Below, piece by piece: positions 12,463 through 25,215 of a stretch of 64,000 bases of DNA. The notes under the pieces were generated by a model. It was not told the DNA's origin, did not search any database, and saw only the letters and a list, made by a program, of their open reading frames with translations. Position 1 is the stretch's first letter. Each line of letters starts with the position of its first letter. The stretch comes from Strix aluco (taxonomy: Eukaryota; Chordata; Aves; Strigiformes; Strigidae): assembly GCF_031877795.1 (NCBI RefSeq), contig NC_133931.1:19971764-20035763 (forward strand), given 5' to 3'. Both the position numbers and the translations under genes were made by a program.

Positions 12463-15400
12463 ATGCCCTTGTACATGAGACCACGGAACCAAACAGTGCA
12501 ACTTGCCCATATTTAATAAAAAAGTATGACACAGCCATGCAGTTATACCAGAGCTTGCTAGGAGTGTATTCTCCAACGTTGGCACGATATGCTCCCTCTT
12601 GCCTTGGACAAAGGTCCAAGATCTCCACGAGTACAAACCATCTGCACAAGGACAATTGTTGGCAATGTCCAAAATAAATTGCTCCCAGCAACTGCAATAT
12701 GAATGTGGCCAGGATCTGGCACAGGACTGACCAAGGCTGAGTTCTGATGAAGAAAGTTTGGTTTGATGGGTCCTCTGGAGATAGAGGAGTATCCTGCTTC
12801 TGTTGTGAACATCTGAGTCATACCCTGGGCACAAGCATGAATGGAAGGGATTCTAGAGGAATTGTCTTCATTCAAAGGTAGTTTGCATTTTGCATTTCTC
12901 AGGTGGGAATTGTAGTATAAGAATGACATATGACCAGAGTGAGTAAGTGAGAAAACCCTCAGTGTTATGGAGAAGTCTGCTGTAAGTCTTGCCAGCAGAG
13001 TTTCATGCTACTATTTCATTGCTACTGTTACCACTGGTTAGAAAGATGATTTGCTGCATTCCCACCTCATAAGTTTAGGATTAACTCTTCAAAACTTCTC
13101 CCTTCTTTCCATATTCCTCTTTAATTATGGCTGATTATACAGTTGTGAGTTGTGGTTCTCCTTTCTTTCAGCAGCTGCTGGGTGCACTGCTGCTGGCTGG
13201 GCAACAGCCTCTGCTCTATGTCCCCTCTACAGACAATGTCGTTTGTCTTTCTCCAGACTTCTTCCAAACAGGCAGCAGGCAGTTTGGATAAAAAGTAAGC
13301 AGGACAGACTTCCCTGACAAAGCTGTATGTTGTGATCCTATTGGCCCGGTCTTAGACCTCATCTGCACCCACTGCTTTTTGCTCCGGGCAGATCACATCC
13401 AGGCACATGGTGGCAATCCTGACAATTCAAATGCATGCACAGACACGGCAAACATTTCTTATTACAAAAAGAAGAGCATGGAAAAACTTATCTAGCTAGA
13501 CTGGTTTTATGTGCTGTTCCCTGTCTTTCTTTTCCACCCGCTCCCTGCAGACAGTCATAATTTAAGCATCAAACATCTGACAAAACATCTGTAGTGATAA
13601 ATGTGAATTTTAACCTGAGGTAGCAAAGCAACATTCACCTAACATTTCACAGAATAGCAGCCTCCTTGGTTGACCCAGCAAGCAGTCACTTTGCCATATC
13701 GGTGTATGGGATGATATTAAGAAGCAGATACCAATACAAAGCATCTTGGCCTGAGCTTCCTTTAGCTTGGATGACAAGGTGATTTTCATGCCCCAGGGTC
13801 TTACACCACAGTCAGGGCTGCCTGAGAGACGTCAGAGCAGGTGAGTGAGGCTCAGCAAACACGGTTAGTGCTGGGGCTCTTTTTGACCATTTTCTCATCC
13901 TTGACTTGTGAAGGGCATTTTTTAAAAGTCATGAAACAGTATGTAGCTGTAAGCCAGCGATCCAGAGACCTCTGCTTCCCTCACAAATGCCCAAAAGCCA
14001 TGTTTGTTCCATGGAGCTGCTCAGAAAACTTGAAGGAGTCCTGGTGTGGGTTACAGTTGCCTGTGAATGATGTCTTGATCAAAGGTATTAGGGAGGTAAC
14101 ACAGCGTCCCTACTGCTCTCCAAAGAACCACTATAAGGGAGATACTGCCCCCACCAGCAAAGGGTTTTGAAAAATATGGTCACCACATGCCATTACCTGC
14201 AGCCATTCAGCCGAAGAACAGATTGAAGTTCACTATTTCCTTTTAAAAGAAGCTTGGGAAGTTTGTGTCTTCCTTCTGTGCAGTAATTTACAGGCTAGGC
14301 CACTCATCCAGGGAGTGAGAGACAGGTACTCCAACCACTCCTTATCCTCGGTGTTCATTCACATCGACATCTCCTGCCCTCCAGGCACTGGTAGCCATGT
14401 GTTTTCCTGACTGGAAACCAGCAAGAGATGCATTGCTTCCTTCACTCCCAGCAACTTTATTGTTATTGATCACAGAGAGAGTGTGTCGTGGACTGATTGC
14501 TCCAAAGGAGATGGATAGCTGTGGGCTCTCAGCCTCCTGTTCTGAGATGTTTTTGTAGCTTGACAGATGTAACACTTTATGTAGTAACGGATGAATGTAT
14601 ACCTACATCTTTTGGGGATCAGAAACCACAAACCCAAGCATGGCTCTTTCCTTTCTCTTGCTTCTCTCTAATCTAACAAATCCTGATTTCCTTCCTGCCT
14701 GGGGACCCAGCTGCCATAGGGATGGTATAGATCACCTCCACCCCACTCTGCCTTCCCCTTCTAATTCCTTAGAATACATTCAGAGATGTAGGTTTTGATA
14801 TCATGAGGCAAATGAGGAAAAATAGTCAGTTGTGTAGTATGAGTGTACTATCACTGGCTGTGTCTTTAACAAAGAAGTCACCACAGCTGTGTTTTGCGAG
14901 AAGACCATTCCCAGAGATTTTCTCAGAACGTGTCTGATAATCACACTGACTGAAAATATTGATACACATTTTGTGCTTGTTTTGCATTTAAGGTTTGAGA
15001 ATGCTTCTGTCAGAGAGGTTCTTGGCTTTCCACATTTGCTGGTTTGAGGTAGAAGCAAAGCTCTGTTCCTCCAGGATCTTTGAAATCAAGATAAATGGTG
15101 CCACTGAGTTCAAAGCCTCCAGCTGAGAACAAGCCAAGAGAGGGTTTTTTTATTATTGTTATTTCTGTTTTGGATTGAGGTGCATCAATTCAGGTGAAAT
15201 TTAGTTGCAGACGTTCAAATATGTTCCACCTGATTGATCCTTTAAGTTCTTCAGGGATTTAGCCCCTACTTTCTATCCCATCTATATATGGTATAAGATA
15301 TAAGGTATCTTATCTCTTCTAATATTGAAAAAGCATCTTAAGTTTTGAAGGTGACACTTTGCTAAGGGGACAGCAGTAGCACAAGATGAATTCACTTTTA

Positions 15401-17729
15401 AAAATTCCTTGCCTGAAATTGTCCCAGCCACATCCCTCTGTGTTCCCCATGCTGGGCAGATAAAATGTGGATTTTGATACCACAACAATTGCTTACTGTG
15501 GAAGATGCTGTTCCCCAGAAGTACTAAACAGTGGGGAGTGGACTTGGGCCCAGTGTTATTATTAGTTGTGTTCACTAAGCCAGCTATCAGTCAGAAAATA
15601 TTCAGCTGCCAGCTGTGGGCCAAACCAGGACTGGGGTGAAAGAGGGTTTGGGAGTGTCATGAGGGCATTGCAGATGATCAGTAGCTGTTTTTAGACTGAG
15701 CCATGTGATTTATAATATTCCCTTTGTTAATTGTTATGCTGGCTAAAAACCCAAACTTTGTGTTTTCCCCAAGGAGAGAAGCTAACATTAAATAATGAAA
15801 ATCATCACTGAGGTCCAACCAATCCAAAAATATCCATTGAAGTGATGATAAAAACGTCAGTGTTGAGTTCAGGAAAAGCAGAGTGAAATATCTGCATTTG
15901 GCATGGCCTCGCTTATTCTCCTGCTTTAAATGGCTCAGTGGAGGGGAAAAGGAAAAAAGAAAAAAAGAGTCCAAAAGAAAGTAGAAATTAAAGGCAGACA
16001 ACATCTTCTGGATTATCATATGTATTATTCTGCCAGTGCAGGACTGAGTCCTTTAATACTTATTTAAGCCTTTCAGTCCCTAAGGAGCATGATTTATGGG
16101 CTTTCTGCTGATCAACAGAAGATAGGCATGGTTAAAGACTACAGCTACTTATGTACTGTGGTTCATACTTTTGGCTCCAACAGTCCCCTTCTCAACCCCT
16201 GGGGTACTGTTGAGATGGCAGACATCACAGTTTCTCTGCACTATTTTCTAATTTAATTTTACTCTGAAGAATTATGACCTTAAATTTGCACTTTTTTTCC
16301 CTCATGGTTTAGCTCTATCTTACTATATGAACAGAAATTAGTCATTTTTTTTTCCAGAAGAAAGGTATGATACACCTTTCCAAAACTTGCAATAAAGCAG
16401 AAGCTGGCATTCAGCTCCCATTGTGATTAACAGGGTATAGAGCCCAAACAAAACAGGATTCTACTGTGGTTTATGCACTTTTTAAAATTAAAAGCTGTAT
16501 TTTGTGGCTTTCAAATTCTGAAAATATGTCCTTGGGTACATCTATGTGAATCTGACAAAACTGAATGTAAGCTCTTTTCTTGCCCTTTCACTGAAAACCT
16601 TCAGTTCTGTGCTTAGATATTTGTCACAACAACATGTCAAGGGCTGGCATCCCGAGCACAGTGAGATCATACACCCGTTTCCTATTAGTGTCACTATCCA
16701 CTGCTCCTTTAGTGTAGGATTTCTTCTGAGCTGGGCTAAAGGAGGTGACAGTGTTTCAGAGAGAATGCTCGTGAGTCCTCTTTTAATTTGTTTTCCTGAG
16801 CTTTGTTTGTTACATATATAAGACAAGGGGTAATCAATGATGTGACAGTGGAGAAGTATGATATTCTGCAGATTATAAAAGTGTCTTGAACATATGCTTT
16901 TGTATTAATGGAGGCAATTTTACTTCTGAAACTCACTGTAGATTAACTACACAAATTGTTAGGATTTTATCTAGGGATTCTTAACTGTCCAAGATTCTTT
17001 TTAAACTCCCTTCTTTATTATCATTTGGCAGAGATACTTCTTGTATATTCCAACAACTATTGCAATCACTTTATTGCTAAATAGATATGCTGGAGAAAGC
17101 ATGTGCTTAACATCATAACATTTAACACTTAGCCTTTATTAACATTAAGTAGTAAAGGTCTCTAAATTGTACTTGGAGGACATCTCCAAAGCCAGTTACC
17201 AAGTTAGGTTATTCAGACAAGATGTTGAGTACAAAATATGTCTATGCTGAATAATGCTTCTGTTACAAGAAAATAATCTACTGATTCTGACATTTCAATT
17301 TAAAAGTTTCCATCATATCACTTTCCTCTTATTAAGGGATCGTTTGAGAGATGCTTTTGCTTATCAGTGCATGTGGTGGTAACAGTTCTGTGTTTATAGG
17401 TATCCAGTCATCTTTGCTCCTCTTTCCTTCTGTAATCAACAGAAAGAGTGGGAAAACAAGGTAGATGTCTTGAAGAGATGGGGCTAATCTCAAGGATGAT
17501 GTTTTTTAAAAATATCTTAAAAATTTTCTCTGTTTGATGCATAGGTGATAAAGAAAGAGGAAGTGCAAAGTAGAAATAAAGATTATGCATACATTTTAAG
17601 CAGAATATACCAGCAATATATAAATATAAGTCAATGTATAAATATATATATACAAACAAACATATAAATATATATATTCAGATATAAAAGGAAGCTTATA
17701 TGAAGATGGGGTGCACAGAAAAAAGCCAA
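12463..17729. other. Intergenic, nothing recognised
   Basis: No transposon hallmark, exon or RNA gene seen. Several overlapping short frames at 12.4-12.9 kb occur on both strands and have no family resemblance. Confidence 0.55.
17606..17690. repeat. AT-rich simple sequence
   Basis: A run of ATATA/TAAATATA motifs with a short (CAAA)n interruption, directly upstream of a CR1 3' fragment. Confidence 0.85.
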
Positions 17730-17985
17730 GGGATAATGGTCACAGCTTGCAACAAAGAAAGTCCTCTCTGGATATATGGAAAGAATTTTCACCGTGAGGG
17801 TGGACAAGCACTGAAAGAGGTCACCCAGAGAGGCTGTGGAATCTTCCATGGTGAACATTTTCAAAACTCAGCTGGTTGCCCTCAGCAACCTGACCTAACT
17901 CTGAAGTTAGCTCTGCTTTGAGCAAGAGGTTAGACAGATGATCTTCCAATGTCCCTTCCAAACTCAGTTGCTCTATGATCTTGTG
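17730..17985 (+). mobile_element. CR1 LINE, short 3' fragment
   Basis: It contains ACCGTGAGGGTGGACAAGCA, then GTCACCCAGAGAGGCTGTGG and a terminal GATGATCTTCCAATGTCCC, ending in CTCTATGATCT. These are CR1 3' UTR landmarks in order. It is about 250 bp and strongly 5'-truncated. Confidence 0.8.
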
Positions 17986-19221
17986 TGGGTGGGTTTGTAC
18001 ATGTATGAGAGATAAAGCAGTGATTGCGTAAAGCTTAGGGCAGAAGACGTAAAATCTATGTAAAAGTATGTAAAAAAATATGTAAAAAACAGTTCACATT
18101 TCATCTTTGCATTCCACAGGTCCTTGTGAAGCCATTTTTCTGAGGCCATATTAGAGCAAATTCAAAACTCATATATACATGTTGAAAACCTCTATTCTAT
18201 AGTTAGAGTGTGATGAAAAGCATTGCAAAACAGAAAGCCTGAACTGGCTTGGTATACATTATTTTTTTAGTAATTTTCTGACCTATATACTGGCAAACTA
18301 AAAATCTCCATTCTCCAAAAGAAGTGGATTATCTGCTGCTGCCAAACTGCAATTTGAACTCTCACCTTCCGAATGCAATATCCACACGCAAGCACGCTGG
18401 CTCATGCACGCTCCAGGAGAAATATGGTGTCCACAGCTGGCAGGCAGGAATTGGTTGTCTTGTGCCAGTCCAAATTGGGAGAGGAGGATACACATCATTT
18501 AGAGCATATTTTTCTTATTACTTTTTCTTGTTTCTTTTTTTTTTTTCTTTTTTTTTTTTTTTTACAGAAAGAACTGGAAATTAAACTCAAGAGAGCTACA
18601 AAAGTTATTTTAGAGATGTTACCCCTTCTTTCCATTTGCTTCTCTGAGTCCTTAATGAAAACATACAGCTTTAATGAATTTGTTCTTCTTCAGGGAAAAT
18701 GCTCATGGATACTGCTGAAAGTGTTGCATGAGAAAAGCCTGCACAAGCAGGTCAAAAACTGAGGAGTTTGATCGTGTTTCAGAGAGGGAGAAGCGTCAAA
18801 AGGAAGAAAATCTTTGATCCCCTACTCAATATGTAGGAAGATTTAGTTGGATTTGCTTCTAATCACCGTCTCTTAATATCTACAGTCTTCCTCCATAAGG
18901 CTTCAGGTATTTTTGCTAAGACAAGATGTTTTTTAAAGTTAGCCTCATTTGAAATCTCTGTAGCCCAACAGAAGAATCTGGGATAGTCTTGCTTCACTGG
19001 CTTTACACAGATAATATTTTTTAAATAACATTGTAGCTTAAAATTAAAAATAGAATGATTGCTTCAATCATTTTATTGCTTCAAACCAGATACAATTTTA
19101 TGAGAGTTTATGCACTGTGGATATTGCAGAGACACCAGGTGGCCAGGCAGGGTTTGAAGCGAAGCTAAGTGGGTGTCTAAAAGGTGCACAGGGTAGTCTT
19201 CTCACTCTACTTTTGGTTTTA
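17986..19221. other. Intergenic, T-rich tract only
   Basis: Apart from the T-rich tract at 18.52-18.56 kb, I see no feature. Confidence 0.55.
18521..18563. repeat. T-rich tract
   Basis: Nearly pure T with a few C interruptions, ending TTTACAG. It looks like a splice acceptor but no exon follows. Confidence 0.9.
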
Positions 19222-19695
19222 TAGGATTGCCAAATCATCCAGATTGGCGGGGACCTTGGGAGGTCCCTAGTGTAACTTCTTGCTAAAAGCAGGATCAGCA
19301 GAGTCTAGACCAGGTTGCTCAAGGCCTTGTCCAAGGAAGGTGAGTCCACAACTTCTCTGGGCAAGCCTCTTCCAGTGTTTATTCATCCTCACAGGGAAAA
19401 TTATTTTCTTTTATATCCAGCATGAACCTCGCTTGTTTCAGTCCACGACCACTGTCTCCCATTCCTCTGCCCAGCACCTCCATAAGGATCCAGGCTTCAC
19501 CTGGTCAGTAACCTCCTCGTAGGTATGGGAAGGGGCTGTTAAGTCTCCTCAAAATCCCCTCTTCTTCAGGGCCAACAAGCCCAGCTCCCTCAGCCTTCCC
19601 TCACAGGTCTAGTGCTCCAGCTCCCAAACACGGTGGCTCTCCAGTGGTCTTGCACTGGCTTTGGGACACCCAAAACTGGGCACAATATTCTATTA
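19222..19695 (-). mobile_element. CR1 LINE, 3' fragment
   Basis: Reverse-complement CR1. The 3' end is on the left (CCAAATCATCCAGATTGG), followed by the inverted landmarks GAAGGTGAGTCCACAACTTC, AGGGCCAACAAGCCCAGCTC and CACCCAAAACTGGGCACAAT. The order matches the CR1 3' UTR and the end of RT read on the - strand. Confidence 0.87.
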
Positions 19696-20770
19696 TTGTT
19701 ATTTATTATTTTAGATCACATTTTGAAGAATTAATGAATTAAGTGTATTTTAAGAATTTAGAGGAGGTGAAGAGTGACTCAGAAATAGAGTTGGAAGCTG
19801 GGTCGTATATAAATTTATTTCTTTTTGAAGTTTAGATGTAAAGCTTGTCAGGATCACTGATTTCTTTCACTGAAAATAAAGAACCATCTCTTCTACTGCA
19901 GTCTAAAGCTACGAAGACTTACATGTTATTGCTGACACTCTGGTCTTAGGAAAGATCATGACTTCAGTGTAGAGAACATGAGTCACCCAGCTATAGGAAT
20001 ATGGAGAAATTTCTTTTAAAATAAACTTTGATATTGTTCATTTTAAGATCTCTCTCTGCTATGTGATGAAGTTAGGATACGTACAGATTACATCCTATGG
20101 AGCCCAATAAAGAATGGAAAGGTTCGATTACTTTATATTGTAAAAGCAGCAGCACTTTGACTTTAATACAGCTGAAGTGTAGAAGGTATGATCATTTACA
20201 GTCAGTGAAACCTCTGTGGAGCACAACACATAAAACTGAATTTTCAGTGAACAGAACTCTAGTTCTATAAAATAATACAATTTCTGAACAGTGTGTAATG
20301 ACTCATCTCAGCACTGTTCAAGCACATTAATTTGGCTGCTGAGACTTTTGAATAACCTATGTAAAATACACCCCTTCCTAGCTATCCCCACAGCTAAAGC
20401 TGTTGCCCAGACTCTCATCATCTGCTATTTCAGTCATTGCCACATCATCTTTTTGGGCCTTGACTAATTCATTCTTTCTATGACCATGTTCATTGAACAT
20501 ACTATCTCTCAGATAATTTTTCCAGTTCCTTACTTTGACAAAGCACCCCCTAGAATGTGTGCAGTGTTCATTAGTGCCCCAGTGCTGCACGATGGTATGC
20601 ACACAGTGCCATGCCTACAGTGAATTCCTCTCTGCTGATTTCAGTGTGTTCTTTTCTTTCCTCTGCCCTTTAATCTCTCAAGTCCCTTGACTTTTCCCTC
20701 TGACTGTAAACACATTCTGGGCTCTGCAGACTCTGATTCGGCTTCTGAGCCACTGACACCATTCTGCCCA
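19696..20770. other. Intergenic spacer between two CR1 copies
   Basis: About 1.1 kb of unique sequence between two - strand CR1 copies. Nothing else recognised. Confidence 0.55.
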
Positions 20771-22555
20771 AAATCATAGAATCATAGAATACCAGGTTGG
20801 AAGGGGCCTCAAGGATCATGTGGTCCAACCTTTCTTGCCATCATGTGGTCCAACCTTTCTTGCCAAAAGCACCATCCAGAAAAGATGGCCCTGCACCCTG
20901 TCCAGCTGAATCTTAAAAGTGTCCAATGTTGGGGAATCCACCACTTCCATGGGGAAATTATTCCAATGGCTGATTGTTCTCATTGTGAAAAATTTTCCTC
21001 TTGTGTCCAATCGGAATCTCCCCAGGAGTAACTTGACCCATTACCCCTCATCTTTTCCATGGGATTCCTTGTAAGGAGGGACACTCCATCTTCGTTGTAG
21101 CTACCCTTTAAATACTGAAACATGGTGATAAGGTCTCCCCTAAGCCTTCTCTTCTCAAGGCTGAACAAACCCGGTTCTCTCAGCCTTTCCTCATATGGCA
21201 GGCTTCCCAGTTCCTTCATCATCTTTGTGGCCCTCCTATGGACCCTCTCCAGCCTGTTCATGTCTTTGTTGTACAGTGGGGACCAAAACTGAACACAGTA
21301 TTCCAGGTGTGGCCTGACAAGCGCTGAGTAGAGTGAGATAATGACTTCTTCATCTCTGCTGGTGATGACCTTGTTAATGCAACCCAGAACCCTACTGGCT
21401 TTCTTTGACACAGCAGCACACTGTTCACTCATACTGAGCTTGTTGTCCACCAGGACCCCCAGGCCCCTTTCCACAGAGCTGCTCCCCAGTCAGGTAGATC
21501 CCAGCCTGTGCTGCACTCCTGGATTATGTTATCCCAGGTGCAAGACCTTACACTTTTCCTTGTTGAACTTCTTGTTAGCCCACTCTTCCAGCCTATCCAG
21601 GTCTTCCTGTAGGGTGGCTCTCCCTCTCTGTCCACTTCCCCACTCGGTTTGGTATCATCCGCAAACTTCATCAGGGTATGCTTGATCCCATCATCCAGAT
21701 CACTTATGAAGTTATTAAACACCGTTGGGCTCAATATTGATCCCTGGGGGACCCCACTTTTGACAGGTTGCCAGGTTGAAAAACAGCTACTTCCCACCAC
21801 CCTCTGCGTGCAGCCACCCACCACACAGACCACTTGTCTAGACCGTAGCACATCAGTTTCTCTAGAAGGAGTCTGTGGTGAGCTGTATCAAAAGCCTTGG
21901 AGAAATCCAGGTAGACAATGTCCACCGCTTGTTCCACATCAACTGAGCAGGTTACTTTGTTGTAGAAGGTGATCAGGTTTGTCAAGCATGATTTGCCCTT
22001 GGTGAATCTGTGCTGGCTTTTCCCAACCACGTGCTTCATTTGACTTGTGATAGCCCCCAGGAGGATTCATTCCATAACTTTCCCAGGGACTGAAGTAAGG
22101 CTGATGGGCCTGTAATTTCCTGGACCCTCCTTTAAATCCTTCTTGTAGATGGGGGTGACATTAGCCTTCTTCCAGTCTTCTGGGACGTCCCCATATCTCC
22201 ACAATTTCTCAAACATTATGGAGAGCGACCTTGCACGATGTCAGCCAGCTCTCTTACCACCCTTGTTTGGATAATATCAGCGTCCATTGATTTGTAGGGG
22301 TCAAGCTCCTGTTATAGTTCACATAACAACTCCTCCTTCACTGATGGTGGCTCTGTGTTTGCATCGACCTGGATTTTTTTTCCCAAGGCCTGGGGCCCAA
22401 CAGTGCTCGTAAAGAGAGAGGTGAAGAAAGCGTTGAGAATCTCTGCCTTTTCAGCATTTTTGATGACTAATTGCCCTCTCCTGTTGAACAGTGAGCCAAT
22501 ATTTTCCTTCTGTTTCTGCTTGTTGTTTAAAGAAAAATATTTAATGACTTTTTCT
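20771..22555 (-). mobile_element. CR1 LINE with degenerate reverse transcriptase (longest copy)
   Basis: This is the longest retroelement here, about 1.8 kb. The 3' end lies at the left and consists of the reversed CR1 terminal repeat (AATCATAGAATCATAGAAT). On the - strand, RT motifs occur in the right order: [13 protein letters not shown] (catalytic block A, about 21.9 kb), [11 protein letters not shown] (block B, about 21.76 kb) and FADDTK (the catalytic DD, about 21.66 kb). The C-terminal LGCINKVI and PHLEYCVQFWSP segment follows at 21.2-21.4 kb. These pieces lie in three different frames, so the copy is dead through frameshifts. It lacks ORF1 and the endonuclease; the 5' (right) edge is uncertain. 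Confidence 0.92.
20815..20864. repeat. 25-bp tandem duplication inside a CR1 3' end
   Basis: Two adjacent exact copies of a 25-bp unit (ATCATGTGGTCCAACC, then TTTCTTGCC) lie at 20815-20839 and 20840-20864, just inside the 3' end of the longest CR1. CR1 normally has this segment once, so this is a local duplication after or at insertion. Confidence 0.93.
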
Positions 22556-23285
22556 TAATCATATCTCAGTTACTTTTGTTCTTGATTTATCGGCCATCAT
22601 AAACAGCTAGCTATGTTCTTGAATTCTTGTCCTCCATTAGCTCCATGGTTCTTCTTGTTCTCAGCCTTTTTTTCCTGTTATCATTCCTTCAGAAGCTCAC
22701 CCAAAGGGGATACTCTGGTGATCCTCATCCACCTTTCAGCTCCCCGACAGGGGCTGACTAGTCTCTTCAATGTATCTCTTCTTTCCTCCTTCTACTCTCT
22801 ATCGCTGGATAGTCTTCTCTGAAAATGCAAATTCAGATATTATTTCTGTAATGGAGACTGGTCATCGTCTGAGACTGACCTGCAGATTTGACAACAAAAC
22901 TGTATCTATTCTATATCTGTAAAGAAGATTCTTTCCATGCAGCCTATTTTAAAACATGAATTTTCCACCCATCATATTATCAAAACTATGATCCAGATTC
23001 TTATTGCCAAATATCTTGCTTTTGGCAACATTGTGTTCTGTGAATTTCAATCAAATTTAGCCTGCTCTCTAGCTAGCGTTGTGTTCTTGGCCATTAACTT
23101 TAACTGTAATGCTCTTTTTCTTGTATACTTTCACTGATTCTTCCCCATAATAGGAAGCACAAGCTGCTTGTCTTCTCTTTGAAAGCACTTCTTGCCTGTC
23201 GTACCTCATGCAGTACTGAGAGTTTACCGCAAATTGCCATTTGATCCAGGATGCAGGTCCCCATCACTCAAATTCTGGATCCTTC
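22556..23285. other. Intergenic, unassigned
   Basis: Lies between the longest CR1 and an LTR fragment. The left part might still be diverged CR1, but I cannot align it confidently. Confidence 0.5.
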
Positions 23286-23436
23286 TGTGCTGGTTTTGGC
23301 TGGGGTAGAGTTAATTTTCTTCATAGTGACTAGTATGAGGCTATGTTTTGGATTTATCCTGAAAACAGTGTTGATAACACAGATATGTTTTCGTGATTGC
23401 TGAGCAGTGCTTACACAGATTCAAGGCCTTTTCTGC
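23286..23436 (+). mobile_element. LTR fragment of an avian endogenous retrovirus
   Basis: It begins TGTGCTGGTTTTGGCTGGGG, with the TG start of an LTR, and passes through GAAAACAGTGTTGATAACAC and GAGCAGTGCTTACACAGA. I recognise this from memory as the left part of an LTR family that is common in neoavian genomes. The family name and class cannot be settled here. Only about 150 bp remain: the promoter part, the right end and all internal genes are missing. Confidence 0.72.
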
Positions 23437-25059
23437 ATACAAGTGCTTTCATACTGTCTCCTTAACAGCCCATCATGCTTAGAAAGAGCTGTTCATAAAT
23501 ACTTAAAAAAAAAATGATTCATTGTATTCCTTTAAAGTTGTCATATCTGTGTTTCCTATCAAAGTCTTGAAAACGCCACTCCAACTCAGCCACCTGCCTG
23601 TTACAAATGAGGTGTCTCACTATCTGCAGATGTTCCCTCTTAGCTGTCTCTTGATCAAGCAGTCCCAAGGAAGGAGCTATGTCCTGTACTTACATGGCAT
23701 GATAGGATGCTAGCCCATGGCTAGTGCTGCCAGGGATTACGTGGGCTGCCTGTGGGTGGTCTAGCCTGCCTGGCCTAAGCTGGATGTTGAAATCCCAGAC
23801 AGCTCCTGAACCGTTGACTGCAGGATTCCTCTGCAGAACTGGCTCCCACCTGGGCTACAGCCTCCCCCATTGCATGCAGCCAAAACCCAGTGCTGAGGCT
23901 TACTCCTGCTCTCAAAGTCTAGGAATTTCATTTGGAGATACTTTCCTTGTATTTATTTTCCAGGTCTGGGAGAACATGAAAGGAGCCTAGGCTGGAGAAA
24001 GTTGACCTGTTATCCTTCCTTAAGAAATGGGGAAATATCTGAGACCTTTTCCCCTGAAACCTAGTACTACACTTTGAGAGACCTCAGTCATCTTCAGTGT
24101 CAGCAGGGCACCTTTCTGAAAGTCCATTTATACTTTTATATATTTCAGACACATCCAGAAATGGAGTTGTATTAGTGGGGAAATCCTGTTATCACTGTTT
24201 ATGCAAAGAACTCTGAGACTCATCTCCAGGTAACAGTTGTTGACTCAAAGCCCGGTGACTATGGGTTGTAGAACTGAAAACAGTAAAGGTAATCAGCTCC
24301 TGGAGTCCTCACAAAGGTGTAGTTAACACCTCTGTTTGATTTCCCCTTCCTCTTGTAGTATGATCTCCCTCTCCCTTTCATTGCAGCTTGGGAGGATCTG
24401 TAGGGTGGTGGTACAATTTTTATTTCTGCATCAGAAAATTGTAACCATGTGCTGTGAAGATACTGCTGTGCCAAAAGCCTCACTCTCAGCAGCCTGTGGC
24501 ACACAACCTGTCACATGAAGTTAGAATGGATATGGGGACTACACATCTTGGAGAACTCCAGTTGCCAGTAAACATCCTCCACTAAAATAAATTCTGGCCT
24601 CAGCTGCAAAAAGTTATCTATACATCTATATATATATCTCTTTTGGAAAGTTTCACGGTGTAAGTTGGGGAAAATAAAGACCACAAACCACATATATACA
24701 TGCCTTATTTTTTGCACTCTTTCCCATAGCATCCACTCCAAATCCACTTGCAAACCACTGACATGGAGCTAGACTGACCTTGACTGACCTAGTTCCTAGG
24801 TCTGTGTTAATTAGTTGACAGGTCACATGTCTGTAATTCTTAGATTGTGACAACACTGAATGGTACAGGTGTTCTGAGCAGCACAGTGGAATCTCATATA
24901 CTGAAACCTCATAATGACAGTTACAATAAATAAAGATTTGACATCAGAAGATATTCTTACATACTGTCATGTGACTTTAAAAAATCCTTACATTTCATAG
25001 TAGTGATTAAACTAGTATAGTACTAGTACTGTACAGTAGGTAAGTGTAAAGAAGGGCAG
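23437..25059. other. Intergenic, nothing recognised
   Basis: No repeat or exon hallmark seen between the LTR fragment and the MIR-like relic. Confidence 0.55.
25019..25030. repeat. 12-bp palindrome
   Basis: AGTACTAGTACT is a perfect palindrome, within a run of short GTAC/CTAG repeats just left of a MIR-like relic. Confidence 0.85.
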
Positions 25060-25215
25060 CCCAGGGACTACAGCACTATCTGATAACTTGGGAAACTCAG
25101 GGCCAAGTTTTGACACTGTCTCATACACCCCTTTTTATTTCAGGCAAGTTATTTAGCCTCTTTGTAACTCAGTCTTCTGTGTGGAAACTGAGTATACTGA
25201 CGCTTCTCTGCTTCA
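25060..25215 (+). mobile_element. MIR-like SINE relic
   Basis: CAGGCAAGTTATTTAGCCTC followed by TTTGTAACTCAGTCTTC matches the conserved MIR phrase 'gggcaagttacttaacctctctgtgcctcagtttcc'. Similarity on either side is weak. It lies about 1 kb upstream of the CpG island. MIR-type SINEs are ancient and sparse in birds. Confidence 0.5.

Noticed and set aside
12385..12929. Overlapping short frames at 12.4-12.9 kb on both strands
   Set aside because: They start in CR1 3' UTR and unique DNA, overlap each other in several frames, and match no family.
18540..18590. T-tract ending in ACAG as a splice acceptor of an upstream exon
   Set aside because: The open frame after it (18568 on) has no known domain or donor with support. 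T-tracts ending in CAG are common by chance.
20980..21474. 164-codon - strand frame as a host protein
   Set aside because: It is the C-terminal part of CR1 reverse transcriptase (LGCINKVI, PHLEYCVQFWSP) inside a truncated LINE.
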